This document shows, piece after piece, positions 56,767-64,000 of a stretch of 64,000 nucleotides of DNA. The stretch is from NCBI RefSeq assembly GCF_031954525.1, contig NZ_CP134867.1, forward strand, positions 1,054,001 to 1,118,000, in the 5' to 3' direction. Source of the DNA: Dyella sp. BiH032. GTDB taxonomy: Bacteria; Pseudomonadota; Gammaproteobacteria; Xanthomonadales; Rhodanobacteraceae. The translations under genes were made by a program, and so were the position numbers. Every line of letters begins with the position of its first letter. Within the stretch, counting starts at the first letter, position 1. The notes under the pieces were generated by a model. The model ran no database searches and was not told where the DNA came from. It was given only the letters and a program-made list of their open reading frames with translations.

Positions 56767-58986
56767 TCAGAAGTCCACCGAAGCCTGCACGAAGAACGTG
56801 CGCGGCTGCCCCACGTAAAGGCCGTTGTTGTTGTCCGTGGAGCGGGTGAAGTAGCGGCGGTCGAACAGGTTCTTCACGCCCGCGCCGAGTTTCAGGTAAG
56901 AGAGCGCCGGGCCGAAGCGGTACTCGCCACGCAGGTTCCAGGTCGTCCAGCCGGGAATGTCGCCGTAGTCGCCCGCCGGCGTGCCCATGGTGACGTAGCG
57001 GGACGGCTTGGTCGGGTCGAAGCTCGGCGAGCCCGGCGAATGCTGGCGCGACTGGGAGAAGGCATCCAGGTTGAAGGCCCATGGGCCTCGCTCGTAGCGC
57101 ATGCCCAGGTTGGCGGTGCGGCGCGAATAGAACGGCAGGTCGCGGCCGGCGAACGAGCCGTAGTCGTAGGTGGCCTTGGTGTAGGTGAAGGTGCCCCAGA
57201 GGCTCAGTCCGCGGAAACGCGGGTCGAGCGCGCCGACATCGACGTGTCCCGCGGTTTCCAGGCCCTTGTGGGTGGTCGCGCCGAGATTGGTCCAGCCGTC
57301 GTGCGAATCGGGCTGGCCCGGGATCTTGCCGACGAGTTGCAGCTCATGATCGAAGTTCACGCGGAACAGCGTGGCTTCGGCGCCCCATGCGCCGTTGTCG
57401 TAGCGCGTGCCGGTTTCGTAGGTGCGGGCGGTCTCCGGCGCCAGGCCGGTGGCGAACTGGTTGTCCGCGTTCTTCTGGCCGATCTGGAAGTACTGCAGGC
57501 TGCCGAACGAGGTCTCCGCGTTGGCGTAGAGCTTCCAGCGCTCCGACACGTGGTAGATGACGTTGAGCGACGGCAGCGGCTTGGAATATTTCTCGCGACG
57601 GTACGTCGGGCCTTTCACGACGACCGTGGCGTCCGGCAGCGCGCGCCACCAGGTGTCGATGCGCTCGTAGCGTAGCCCTGGGGTGATGGTCCACGAGCCG
57701 GCGTTGATGGTGTCGTCCACGTAGAAAGCGTGTGCCTCGGTGCCGCCGACATTGTTGCCGGTGCGCACGTAGGCGCCGCTGTAGGGGGCGCTGTCGAACG
57801 GCGTGTAGTACAGCGGCGAGTCGTACTTGTTGTTGCGCAGCGTGCGCTCGTGCATTGCCTCGTTCAGATAGCGGTAGCCCACGCCGATCTCGTGCGTCCA
57901 GCTGCCCAGGTCGAACAGCTGCGCGTAGCGCGGCTCGATCGCGAAGGTGTGGTAGTTGCGCGGGTAGGCGTTGAGCTGGTGGGTGTAGAGGCCGGTCTTC
58001 GCGTTCTGTGTGATCGTTTCGATGTGGCTGCCGCGAAAGCTGTCGGTGTAGTACGTCTGCACTTCGAAGCTGCGGGTGTCGTCGATATGGCTGTATTTCA
58101 GCACCGCGTCCTTGCGCAGGCCGCGGAAATCGTCGAACGGGCGGCGCGACTGGAACGGATCGGCTTCGAAGTCGGCCTGGCTGAGGCCGCCGGGCATGCC
58201 GGCCTGGCCGCGGTAGTAGTGCAGGCTGCCGCTGAGCGTGTCCGTATCGCTGAGGCGGTAGCGCGCCTTCAGCATGACGTCGTCGATGTTGGTGTTGTTC
58301 TGGTGTTCGCGGTAGCCCGGGCCCTTGGTACCGGAGTAGAGCAGGGCCAGGCCCAGCCCCTGCGTGGTGGTGCCGCCGACGAAAGCGTTGCTTTGTGTCT
58401 GGATGCCGCCGTGGGCGCCACCCTGGACCATCACGCCGGCGCTGCCGCCGAAGTCCTGGGGGATGTCGCGGGTGACGAAGTTGATGACGCCGCCGACGTT
58501 CTGCGGCCCGTAGCGCACCGAACCGCCGCCGCGGACGACGTCCACCGCCTCAAGATTGCCCACGGCCATCGGCATCATCGACACCTGCGGCTGGCCGTAG
58601 GGCGCCACGGCTACGGGGACGCCATCGAGCAGGATGGTCGAACGCGGGGAAAGACGCGCCGTGAGCCCACGAACGCCCACGTTGAGCGAGACGTCGCTGC
58701 CGCCGGTGCCGTTGCTTTCCTGGATCTGCACGCCGGGGATCCGGCGCAGGATGTCGCGCACCTGGGTCGGAGCCGCTTCGACGATCTGCTCGCGCCGGAT
58801 CGTGGTGCGGGCGCCCGGATGGTTCTGCACGTCGCGCGCGGTGGCGTCGCCTAGCCAGTCGCCGGTGACGCGCACGGCGTCGAGGTTCTTGGCCAGTTTC
58901 TGGTCTGGCGGGTTGGCGTCGCCGGCATGGGCGGAGGCGGCGCTGGCCAGGAGGGCCAGGGCGATGGCGCGGGAAAGACGTGGCAT
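56767..58986 (-). CDS. TonB-dependent outer-membrane receptor, FecA-like
   Basis: The 739-residue receptor has a signal peptide (about 1-22), a plug domain (about 30-155) and a 22-strand barrel ending in a C-terminal aromatic residue (QASVDF). The plug closely recalls FecA: RGLTARLSPRSTILLDGVP, VAPYGQPQVSMMPM and VRYGPQNVGGVINFVTRDIP. The N-terminal signalling domain that FecA uses to talk to FecR is missing, so it should be a transporter only. A Fur-box-like palindrome lies just upstream. The start at MPRLSRAIAL is chosen because the upstream ATG is only 6 bp from that palindrome. Confidence 0.9.
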   Translation of the reverse strand: MPRLSRAIALALLASAASAHAGDANPPDQKLAKNLDAVRVTGDWLGDATARDVQNHPGARTTIRREQIVEAAPTQVRDILRRIPGVQIQESNGTGGSDVSLNVGVRGLTARLSPRSTILLDGVPVAVAPYGQPQVSMMPMAVGNLEAVDVVRGGGSVRYGPQNVGGVINFVTRDIPQDFGGSAGVMVQGGAHGGIQTQSNAFVGGTTTQGLGLALLYSGTKGPGYREHQNNTNIDDVMLKARYRLSDTDTLSGSLHYYRGQAGMPGGLSQADFEADPFQSRRPFDDFRGLRKDAVLKYSHIDDTRSFEVQTYYTDSFRGSHIETITQNAKTGLYTHQLNAYPRNYHTFAIEPRYAQLFDLGSWTHEIGVGYRYLNEAMHERTLRNNKYDSPLYYTPFDSAPYSGAYVRTGNNVGGTEAHAFYVDDTINAGSWTITPGLRYERIDTWWRALPDATVVVKGPTYRREKYSKPLPSLNVIYHVSERWKLYANAETSFGSLQYFQIGQKNADNQFATGLAPETARTYETGTRYDNGAWGAEATLFRVNFDHELQLVGKIPGQPDSHDGWTNLGATTHKGLETAGHVDVGALDPRFRGLSLWGTFTYTKATYDYGSFAGRDLPFYSRRTANLGMRYERGPWAFNLDAFSQSRQHSPGSPSFDPTKPSRYVTMGTPAGDYGDIPGWTTWNLRGEYRFGPALSYLKLGAGVKNLFDRRYFTRSTDNNNGLYVGQPRTFFVQASVDF

Positions 58987-59020
58987 GAGGGTGGGGCGGC
59001 CGTCAAAAGCGCGCATCTTA

Positions 59021-59039
59021 AATGAGAATAATTCTCACC
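59021..59039. promoter_or_regulatory. Fur-box-like palindrome
   Basis: AATGAGAATAATTCTCACC contains TGAGAAT-A-ATTCTCA (59023-59037), a perfect 7-1-7 palindrome matching the core of the Fur box (GATAATGATAATCATTATC) in its ATAAT-type centre. It is 37 bp upstream of the receptor's chosen start and would place the gene under iron control. Confidence 0.75.
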
Positions 59040-59135
59040 ACAAACTCTTGCGAATGGACGGCCGGAGAGCGGACAACCGGGTAAAGCCCAGCGCCATGGC
59101 CACGGGAAGCGATGCCCGGGTTCGCCCGCGGCTCC

Positions 59136-59171
59136 AACAAAAAAGCCGCGCGGTCGTCCCGCGCGGCTTTT
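59136..59171 (-). terminator. terminator of the NupG-type gene
   Basis: A perfect 13-bp stem (59141-59153 with 59159-59171) around TCGTC; on the minus strand it is followed by T6, 21 bp past the stop codon. Confidence 0.9.
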
Positions 59172-59192
59172 CATCCGGGCCATCGAAGGCGG

Positions 59193-60458
59193 TCAGTGCG
59201 CGACGCGGCGGGCCGCCTCCATCGCGGCCGGATCATGCTTGTGCTTGAACAGGAACACGAACAGCACCGCCACTACCAGCGAATACAGCGCGAAGGCGGT
59301 CCAGATGCCGTGCCAGTCCTTGCCGCCGTCGGCGTGGGTGAAGAAGGCATCGATCATCCAGCCGCTCACCGAACTGCCCAGCACCGCGCCGATGCCGTTG
59401 GTCATCAGCATGAACAGGCCCTGCGCGCTGGCGCGGATCGACGGGTCGGCCTGGCCTTCCACGAACAGCGAGCCGGAGATGTTGAAGAAGTCGAAGGCCA
59501 TGCCGTACACGATGCACGACAGCACGATCATCCACAGGCCCGCGCCCGGGTCGCCGTAGGCAAACAGGCCGAAGCGCAGCGTCCAGGCCAGCATGCTGAT
59601 CAGCATCACCGTCTTGATGCCGAAGCGCTTGAGGAAGAACGGAATGGCCAGGATGAACAGGGTTTCGGAGATCTGCGAGATGGACATGATGATGGCCGGA
59701 TAGCGCACCGCCACCAGGTCCTTGTATTCGTCCATCTTGGCGAAGTCGTGCAGGAAGGTGTCGCCGTAGGCATTGGTCAGCTGCAGTGCCGCGCCCAGCA
59801 GCATCGCGAAGATGAAGAAGATCGCCATCTGCGCGTTGCGGAACAGCGCGAACGAGGTCAGCCCCAGCGTGTCCAGCAGCGACTGGTGCTCCTTGCGCTC
59901 GAACCGTGGCGGGCACTTGGGCAGGCTGAAGGCGTACAGGCCCAGCAGGAGCGCAGCGCCGCCGGCCACGAGGAACTGGCCCTCGGTGGTTTCCAGGTGC
60001 AGCAGGCTCACCGTCCACAAGGCCGCGATGAAACCCACCGTGCCCCATACGCGGATCGGCGGAAACACCGTGACGATGTCTTCGCCCCCGCTCTTGAGCG
60101 CGTTGTAGGCCACCGCGATCGAGAGCGAGATGGTGGGCATGTAGAACATCATGTTCAGCAGCATCACCCAGAACATCAGCCCGGGCGAATTGATCGTCGG
60201 CACGATGAACAACATGATCGCGCCGCCGATGTGCATCAGGCCGAAGAGCTTCTCCGCGTTGATCCACTTGTCGGCGATGACGCCGGCGATCGAGGGCATG
60301 AACAGCGAGGCGATGCCCATGGTCGAGAAGATCGCGCCGAACTGGGTGCCGGGCCAATGCTTGTTCTGGAACCAGTACGCGCCGATGGTCAGCAGCCAGG
60401 ACCCCCACACGAAGAACTGCAGGAAGTACATGATGACGAGGCGGAGTTTGATGCTCAT
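59193..60458 (-). CDS. MFS nucleoside transporter (NupG-like)
   Basis: A 421-residue, 12-TM symporter of the NHS family (TIGR00889), carrying nucleosides with protons. Matching blocks are MYFLQFFVWGSWLLTIGAYW, KWINAEKLFGLMHIGGAIML, VRYPAIIMSISQISE and DFFNISGSLFVEGQ. In the NHS family this is NupG- or XapB-like. It is a single gene, with 237 bp of unremarkable DNA to its right before the divergent RhtC-type gene. Confidence 0.92.
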   Translation of the reverse strand: MSIKLRLVIMYFLQFFVWGSWLLTIGAYWFQNKHWPGTQFGAIFSTMGIASLFMPSIAGVIADKWINAEKLFGLMHIGGAIMLFIVPTINSPGLMFWVMLLNMMFYMPTISLSIAVAYNALKSGGEDIVTVFPPIRVWGTVGFIAALWTVSLLHLETTEGQFLVAGGAALLLGLYAFSLPKCPPRFERKEHQSLLDTLGLTSFALFRNAQMAIFFIFAMLLGAALQLTNAYGDTFLHDFAKMDEYKDLVAVRYPAIIMSISQISETLFILAIPFFLKRFGIKTVMLISMLAWTLRFGLFAYGDPGAGLWMIVLSCIVYGMAFDFFNISGSLFVEGQADPSIRASAQGLFMLMTNGIGAVLGSSVSGWMIDAFFTHADGGKDWHGIWTAFALYSLVVAVLFVFLFKHKHDPAAMEAARRVAH

Positions 60459-60695
60459 CGGGCTTTCTTGGGTCCTGTGATTCGTTGACGTCCGGAGCGG
60501 TCCATCGGGCGCACGGCCGGCCGGGGCAGCCAGCGGCGCTGGCGCTGCCCTTCCGGCGAGCTCGGTGATCCCCCGCGGGCGGCCAGGAACTGCTTGCAGA
60601 CCCGGCCAAACGTCTGTCAGCGTAGAGGAATCCGCGCGGCCGGGACAAGTTGCGCAGCCGCAAATAACCGTGTCCTGTCAGTATCGGGAGCACCC

Positions 60696-61322
60696 ATGAG
60701 CCTGTTCCTCACTATCGCAGCGATCCATCTGATTGCCCTGGCCAGCCCGGGGCCGGATTTCTTCTTCGTCTCCCAGACCGCGGTGAGCCGCACGCGCCGG
60801 CAGGCGCTGTTCGGCGTCATCGGCATCACGCTGGGCATGGTGGTCTGGTCCGCGCTGGCCCTGCTGGGCCTGCAGATCGTGCTGCACAGGCTGGCCTGGC
60901 TGTCGCAGCTGATCGCGGTGGCCGGCGGCCTCTACCTGGCCTGGATGGGCGTGAAGATGCTGCGCGGTGCCTGGAAGGCGCCGTCCGGAGGCGGCAGTCA
61001 TGCGCCGATGGCGGGGCGCAGCGACTTCGCCATCCTGCGCATCGGGCTGCTGACCAACCTGGCCAATCCCAAGGCCGTGGTCTACTTCGGCTCGGTGTTC
61101 TCGGCATTCCTGGGCGACGGCATCAGCGTCGGTGCGCGCTGGGGCTTGTGGGGCATGATCGTCGCGCTGACCTTCCTGTGGTTTTCGATGGTCGCCGCGT
61201 TCTTCGCGCTGCCGGCGATGCGCCGGGGCTACCTGCGGCTGTCGCGCTGGATCGATGGCTTCGCCGGGGCGGTTTTCGTGCTGTTCGGGCTGCACTTGGT
61301 GCTCGGCCGGCGCGGCCACTGA
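60696..61322 (+). CDS. LysE/RhtB-family amino acid exporter, RhtC-like
   Basis: A 208-residue exporter with six hydrophobic segments. ASPGPDFFFVSQTAVSRTRR and GVIGITLGMVVWSALALLGL, with LTNLANPKAVVYFGSVF later, match the RhtC threonine/homoserine exporter branch. The start has GGGAG 6 bases upstream. It ends 9 bp before the convergent lipoprotein gene. Confidence 0.9.
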   Translation: MSLFLTIAAIHLIALASPGPDFFFVSQTAVSRTRRQALFGVIGITLGMVVWSALALLGLQIVLHRLAWLSQLIAVAGGLYLAWMGVKMLRGAWKAPSGGGSHAPMAGRSDFAILRIGLLTNLANPKAVVYFGSVFSAFLGDGISVGARWGLWGMIVALTFLWFSMVAAFFALPAMRRGYLRLSRWIDGFAGAVFVLFGLHLVLGRRGH

Positions 61323-61331
61323 GCGGTCGGC

Positions 61332-62150
61332 CTAGAAGACCGGTGGGGCAGAAGGCGTCTCGGGAGCCGTGGAGGCCTCGCGCAGCAGCACGTGGCGCCG
61401 CCACAGGAAGCACACGGCGCCGATCGGAAACGCGACATTCACGAACCAGGGGCTGTAGGTACTGCCGAAGGTGGCGGCGCTGAGCAGCAGGAACGAGAGC
61501 GGCTGTACACCCAGTTCGCCCGTGCTCCAGTTGATGCTCACCGTGAAGACGCCGATCAGTGTGAAGAGTGCCCACCACCATTTACGCTTGAGCCCCGCCA
61601 TGCGGACGCAGGCGATGAAGGCATAAACGCAGAACAGCGGTATGGCGATGGCCAGAAGCAGGAACACCCAGTGCAGGGCACCTTTTCCGGCCAGGGTGAA
61701 CGCGTTGGTTTCTTCCAGCGAGCGGGCAAGCGGTTGGATGTGGATGCCGATGACCTCGAGGTGATCCTGCTCTTTCGCCAGCACGAGCTTGGCCACCACC
61801 CACGAGCCTGGGAATTCGTACTCGTAAGTGAGTTCGTACTGCGTCTTCAGCGGGCCGCCCGCACGACTCATGCGCAGCGTATGAGCGCCGACCAACTTCA
61901 CGGTCTTGGGGGTGCCCTTGGGAAAGAGTCCTGCCAGTTTAGGCAGATGCTTGTCGATCGAGGGCATCCGGAGTTGCGGTGCCAGTGCCTGCGCGACCGA
62001 GGCGTAATCGCCGGCACGCAGCTCGGCGATCACCTTCTGCGCGTAAGCCGATTCGGCCTGGGGGGCGATCTTGTCGAGCATGTCCTGCTGACTGCAGGCA
62101 GCCGCCAGGATGCCGACCAAGGCCAGCAGCAGAAGCCGCAAGAAACGCAT
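61332..62150 (-). CDS. membrane lipoprotein of unknown function
   Basis: A 272-residue protein with a signal sequence ending in a lipobox-like ILAAAC (Cys19). A soluble periplasmic domain of about 130 residues follows (AQKVIAELRAGDYASV, then a beta-rich part with ELTYEYEFPGSWV), then four predicted TM segments (about 155-260). The combination of lipid anchor and C-terminal helices is unusual. No family is recognised. Confidence 0.7.
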   Translation of the reverse strand: MRFLRLLLLALVGILAAACSQQDMLDKIAPQAESAYAQKVIAELRAGDYASVAQALAPQLRMPSIDKHLPKLAGLFPKGTPKTVKLVGAHTLRMSRAGGPLKTQYELTYEYEFPGSWVVAKLVLAKEQDHLEVIGIHIQPLARSLEETNAFTLAGKGALHWVFLLLAIAIPLFCVYAFIACVRMAGLKRKWWWALFTLIGVFTVSINWSTGELGVQPLSFLLLSAATFGSTYSPWFVNVAFPIGAVCFLWRRHVLLREASTAPETPSAPPVF

Positions 62151-62250
62151 CGTTGTCCCCCTATCGATGAGCGCGCAGGCGCGGCGCGAAGGGCCTATAT
62201 ATCAGCAAGTCCAAGCCGGCGGACAGTGGAAACGTTGCACGTGCCGACGC

Positions 62251-63621
62251 TTAAGGCAGCAGCTTGCCCGGGTTGAGAATGCCGTCGGGATCGAAAGCGT
62301 TTTTCACACTGCGCATTAAGCCCAGTGTGGCGGGCTCCAGCGCCAGCGGCATGAACTCGCGCTTCACCAGCCCGATGCCGTGCTCGCCCGACAGCGTCCC
62401 CTCCAGCCGGATCACCAGCGCGAACACTTCGGCGAGGCAGGCGTGCGCGCGCTCGCGCTCGGCCTCGTCGCGGGGCAGCAGGTTCACGTGCAGGTTGCCG
62501 TTGCCGGCGTGGCCGAAGCTGACGATGAGCACGTCGTGCTTCGCGGCCAGCACCTTGATGCCGTCCACCAGCTCGGGCAGGTGGCTGACGGGTACCACCA
62601 CGTCCTCGTTGATCTTGTTCGGCGAGATGGTGCGCTGGGCCGGCGAAAGGGCCTTGCGGGCGGACCATAGTGCCTGGGTTTCCTCGGCGGTCTGGGCCAC
62701 CTGCAAGCTCTCCAGTCCGTCGCCGCGCGCGGCGCGGGATACCGCCTCGACGGCGCCCGGCAGTGTGTCCGGTTCGCCATCCACCTCGATCATCAGCATG
62801 GCGCCGGCTACCGGCACACTGTCGCCGCCATGGTCACGGGCGAGCTTGAGGGCGACGTCGTCGATGAATTCCAGCGCGCAGGGTGTCACCGGCTGCGCCA
62901 TGATCCGCGCCACGGCACGGGCGGCGGCACCGACGTCGCGATAGGTGGCGCGCAGCGTGCGCAGGCCGCTGGGCTTGGGCGTGAGCTTGAGGGTGGCCTC
63001 GGTGATCAGCGCGAGCGTGCCTTCGGCGCCGATCAGCAGCCGGGTGAGGTCATAACCAGTGGAACCCTTGCTGGTGTACGTGCCGCAGCGGAAGCCTTCG
63101 CCGGTCCCGGCGACCGCGCGCAGGCCAAGCGTGTTCTCGCGGGGGCTGCCGTACTTTACCGTGCGCGGCCCGGCCGAGTTGCAAGCGAGGTTGCCGCCGA
63201 TGCTGCACCAGGGCGACGAGGTGGGATCGGGCGGCCAGAAGAAGCCGTGAGGTTTCAGCGCCTGCTGCAGGTCGCCGTTGAGCACGCCGGGTTCGACCAC
63301 GGCCAGCCGGTTGTCCGGATCGATGCGCAGGATGCGGTTCATCCGCTCGAAGCTGGCCACGACGCCGCCGGCCACCGGCACGGTGGCGCCCGTCGTATTG
63401 GTGCCGCGCCCGCGGGCCACGAGCGGGGTCCGGTATTCACGACAGGCCTTGACCAGCGCCTCCACCTGCTCGTGCGTGGTGGGAAAGACCACGGCATCGG
63501 GCAGCGCGTTGCGGCGGGAGTTGTCGTAGGCGTAGGCGAGGCGCTCAGCCTCGCCCAGCGCCAGGGTGTCGCCGGGAAAGATGGCGCGCAGGATATCGGG
63601 CAGGGCGGCGGGCAGCGTCAT
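62251..63621 (-). CDS. FAD-dependent 2-hydroxy acid dehydrogenase, GlcD/D-LDH type
   Basis: The 456-residue enzyme has the FAD-binding type-4 domain (RGRGTNTTGATVPVAGGVV; SIGGNLACNSAGPRTVKYGS) and the FAD-oxidase C domain (SFGHAGNGNLHVNLLPRD; GTLSGEHGIGLVKREFM). It resembles GlcD and D-lactate or D-2-hydroxyglutarate dehydrogenases. GlcE/GlcF partners are not adjacent, so a stand-alone D-2-hydroxy acid dehydrogenase is more likely than glycolate oxidase. Confidence 0.88.
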   Translation of the reverse strand: MTLPAALPDILRAIFPGDTLALGEAERLAYAYDNSRRNALPDAVVFPTTHEQVEALVKACREYRTPLVARGRGTNTTGATVPVAGGVVASFERMNRILRIDPDNRLAVVEPGVLNGDLQQALKPHGFFWPPDPTSSPWCSIGGNLACNSAGPRTVKYGSPRENTLGLRAVAGTGEGFRCGTYTSKGSTGYDLTRLLIGAEGTLALITEATLKLTPKPSGLRTLRATYRDVGAAARAVARIMAQPVTPCALEFIDDVALKLARDHGGDSVPVAGAMLMIEVDGEPDTLPGAVEAVSRAARGDGLESLQVAQTAEETQALWSARKALSPAQRTISPNKINEDVVVPVSHLPELVDGIKVLAAKHDVLIVSFGHAGNGNLHVNLLPRDEAERERAHACLAEVFALVIRLEGTLSGEHGIGLVKREFMPLALEPATLGLMRSVKNAFDPDGILNPGKLLP

Positions 63622-63662
63622 GCGCCAAGTCTAGCGCCGACGCCGCCTCTTGCCGCAGGCGT

Positions 63663-64000
63663 TCAGACGGCCAGGGTGGGAATCGCCACCTTGGGCATCA
63701 GGCGGGAGGTGAAGTAGCTGTCCTTGTAGTACCGGATCTTTTCGCACATCACCGGATGCGGAATGCCTTCGTACAGGAACACTTCTTTCTCCATGCCCAT
63801 CGCCTTCAGCTCCTGCGGGAGCATCAGCGCGCGGCGTTCTTCCGACTCGCTGCGCGACACGTCGCGCCCCTTGCCGCGCGTGACGTTTTCCTTGCGCACG
63901 GTGGTGTAACCGAGCATTTCCGAGTAGTCGTTGGCGTCCTGCTGCTCGCGCGGCGCGTACACGATCTGCAGCGCGTGGTTGGTGATGAGCGTGCGCGCCA
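63663..64000 (-). CDS. virD4: VirD4 type IV coupling protein, C-terminal fragment
   Basis: Only the last 112 residues are in the window; the gene starts beyond the right edge. VirD4 is a membrane ATPase that recruits substrates to a type IV secretion system. NHALQIVYAPREQQDANDYS, MLGYTTVRKENVTRG, SESEERRALMLPQELKAMG and VFLYEGIPHPVMCEKIRYY match the C-terminus of xanthomonad VirD4, whose system (X-T4SS) kills rival bacteria. The rest of the system, if present, is to the right. Confidence 0.88.
   Translation of the reverse strand, partial: ARTLITNHALQIVYAPREQQDANDYSEMLGYTTVRKENVTRGKGRDVSRSESEERRALMLPQELKAMGMEKEVFLYEGIPHPVMCEKIRYYKDSYFTSRLMPKVAIPTLAV

Overview
The window is about 64 kb of high-GC chromosomal DNA, almost wholly coding on both strands. 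The gene content points to a gammaproteobacterium of the Xanthomonadales, probably Rhodanobacteraceae (the Dyella, Luteibacter, Frateuria, Rhodanobacter group). Supporting features are a CRP/Clp-like half-site arrangement, an S-adenosylhomocysteine (SAH) riboswitch on ahcY, a zinc-protease/RimK pair, dispersed hairpin repeats typical of xanthomonad intergenic DNA, and the C-terminus of a VirD4 coupling protein of the kind found in xanthomonad type IV secretion systems. The genus is inference.

Layout. 1-9 kb: the end of an RND efflux pump, a structured repeat region, an M28 peptidase, mscL, a fumarylacetoacetase-family hydrolase, and a four-gene efflux-type ABC operon (adaptor, ATPase, two FtsX-type permeases). 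9-19.8 kb: a divergent MFS/LysR pair, an AtoE-like transporter, a DMT permease, an Ada-like repair protein without its N-terminal domain, a Rieske ferredoxin, an SLC13 permease, trmB and thiS-thiG. 19.8-26.2 kb: a FecR/DUF6600 secreted protein, tRNA-Gly(CCC), a RimB-like protease with rimK, a candidate small RNA and an OmpR-type two-component system.

26.2-35.8 kb is the most unusual part. After a 590-bp AT-richer regulatory region comes a tightly packed five-gene operon: a single-module NRPS (C-A-T-TE, with an adenylation pocket that reads as glycine), a RhlB-like GT1 glycosyltransferase, a stand-alone condensation-fold acyltransferase, a RhlC-like GT2 rhamnosyltransferase and a second condensation-fold acyltransferase. 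I infer a glycosylated N-acyl-glycine lipid: in effect a cross between a rhamnolipid pathway and the glycine-glucolipid pathway of Alcanivorax.

35.8-53.4 kb is mostly housekeeping. ilvE, metF, ahcY (with SAH riboswitch) and metK represent branched-chain amino acid and methionine-cycle metabolism. Also here are an S9 peptidase, ppc, a YqhA-type membrane protein, uup, and a GT4 glycosyltransferase paired with an amylo-alpha-1,6-glucosidase. 53.4-64 kb holds an SGNH hydrolase behind an 18-bp perfect palindrome, a methyltransferase, dusB, a FecA-like TonB receptor behind a Fur-box-like palindrome, a NupG-type nucleoside transporter, a RhtC-like exporter, a membrane lipoprotein of unknown function, a GlcD-type FAD oxidase, and the truncated virD4 running off the right edge.

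Protein identities come from reading motifs and recalled family resemblance; no database search was made.
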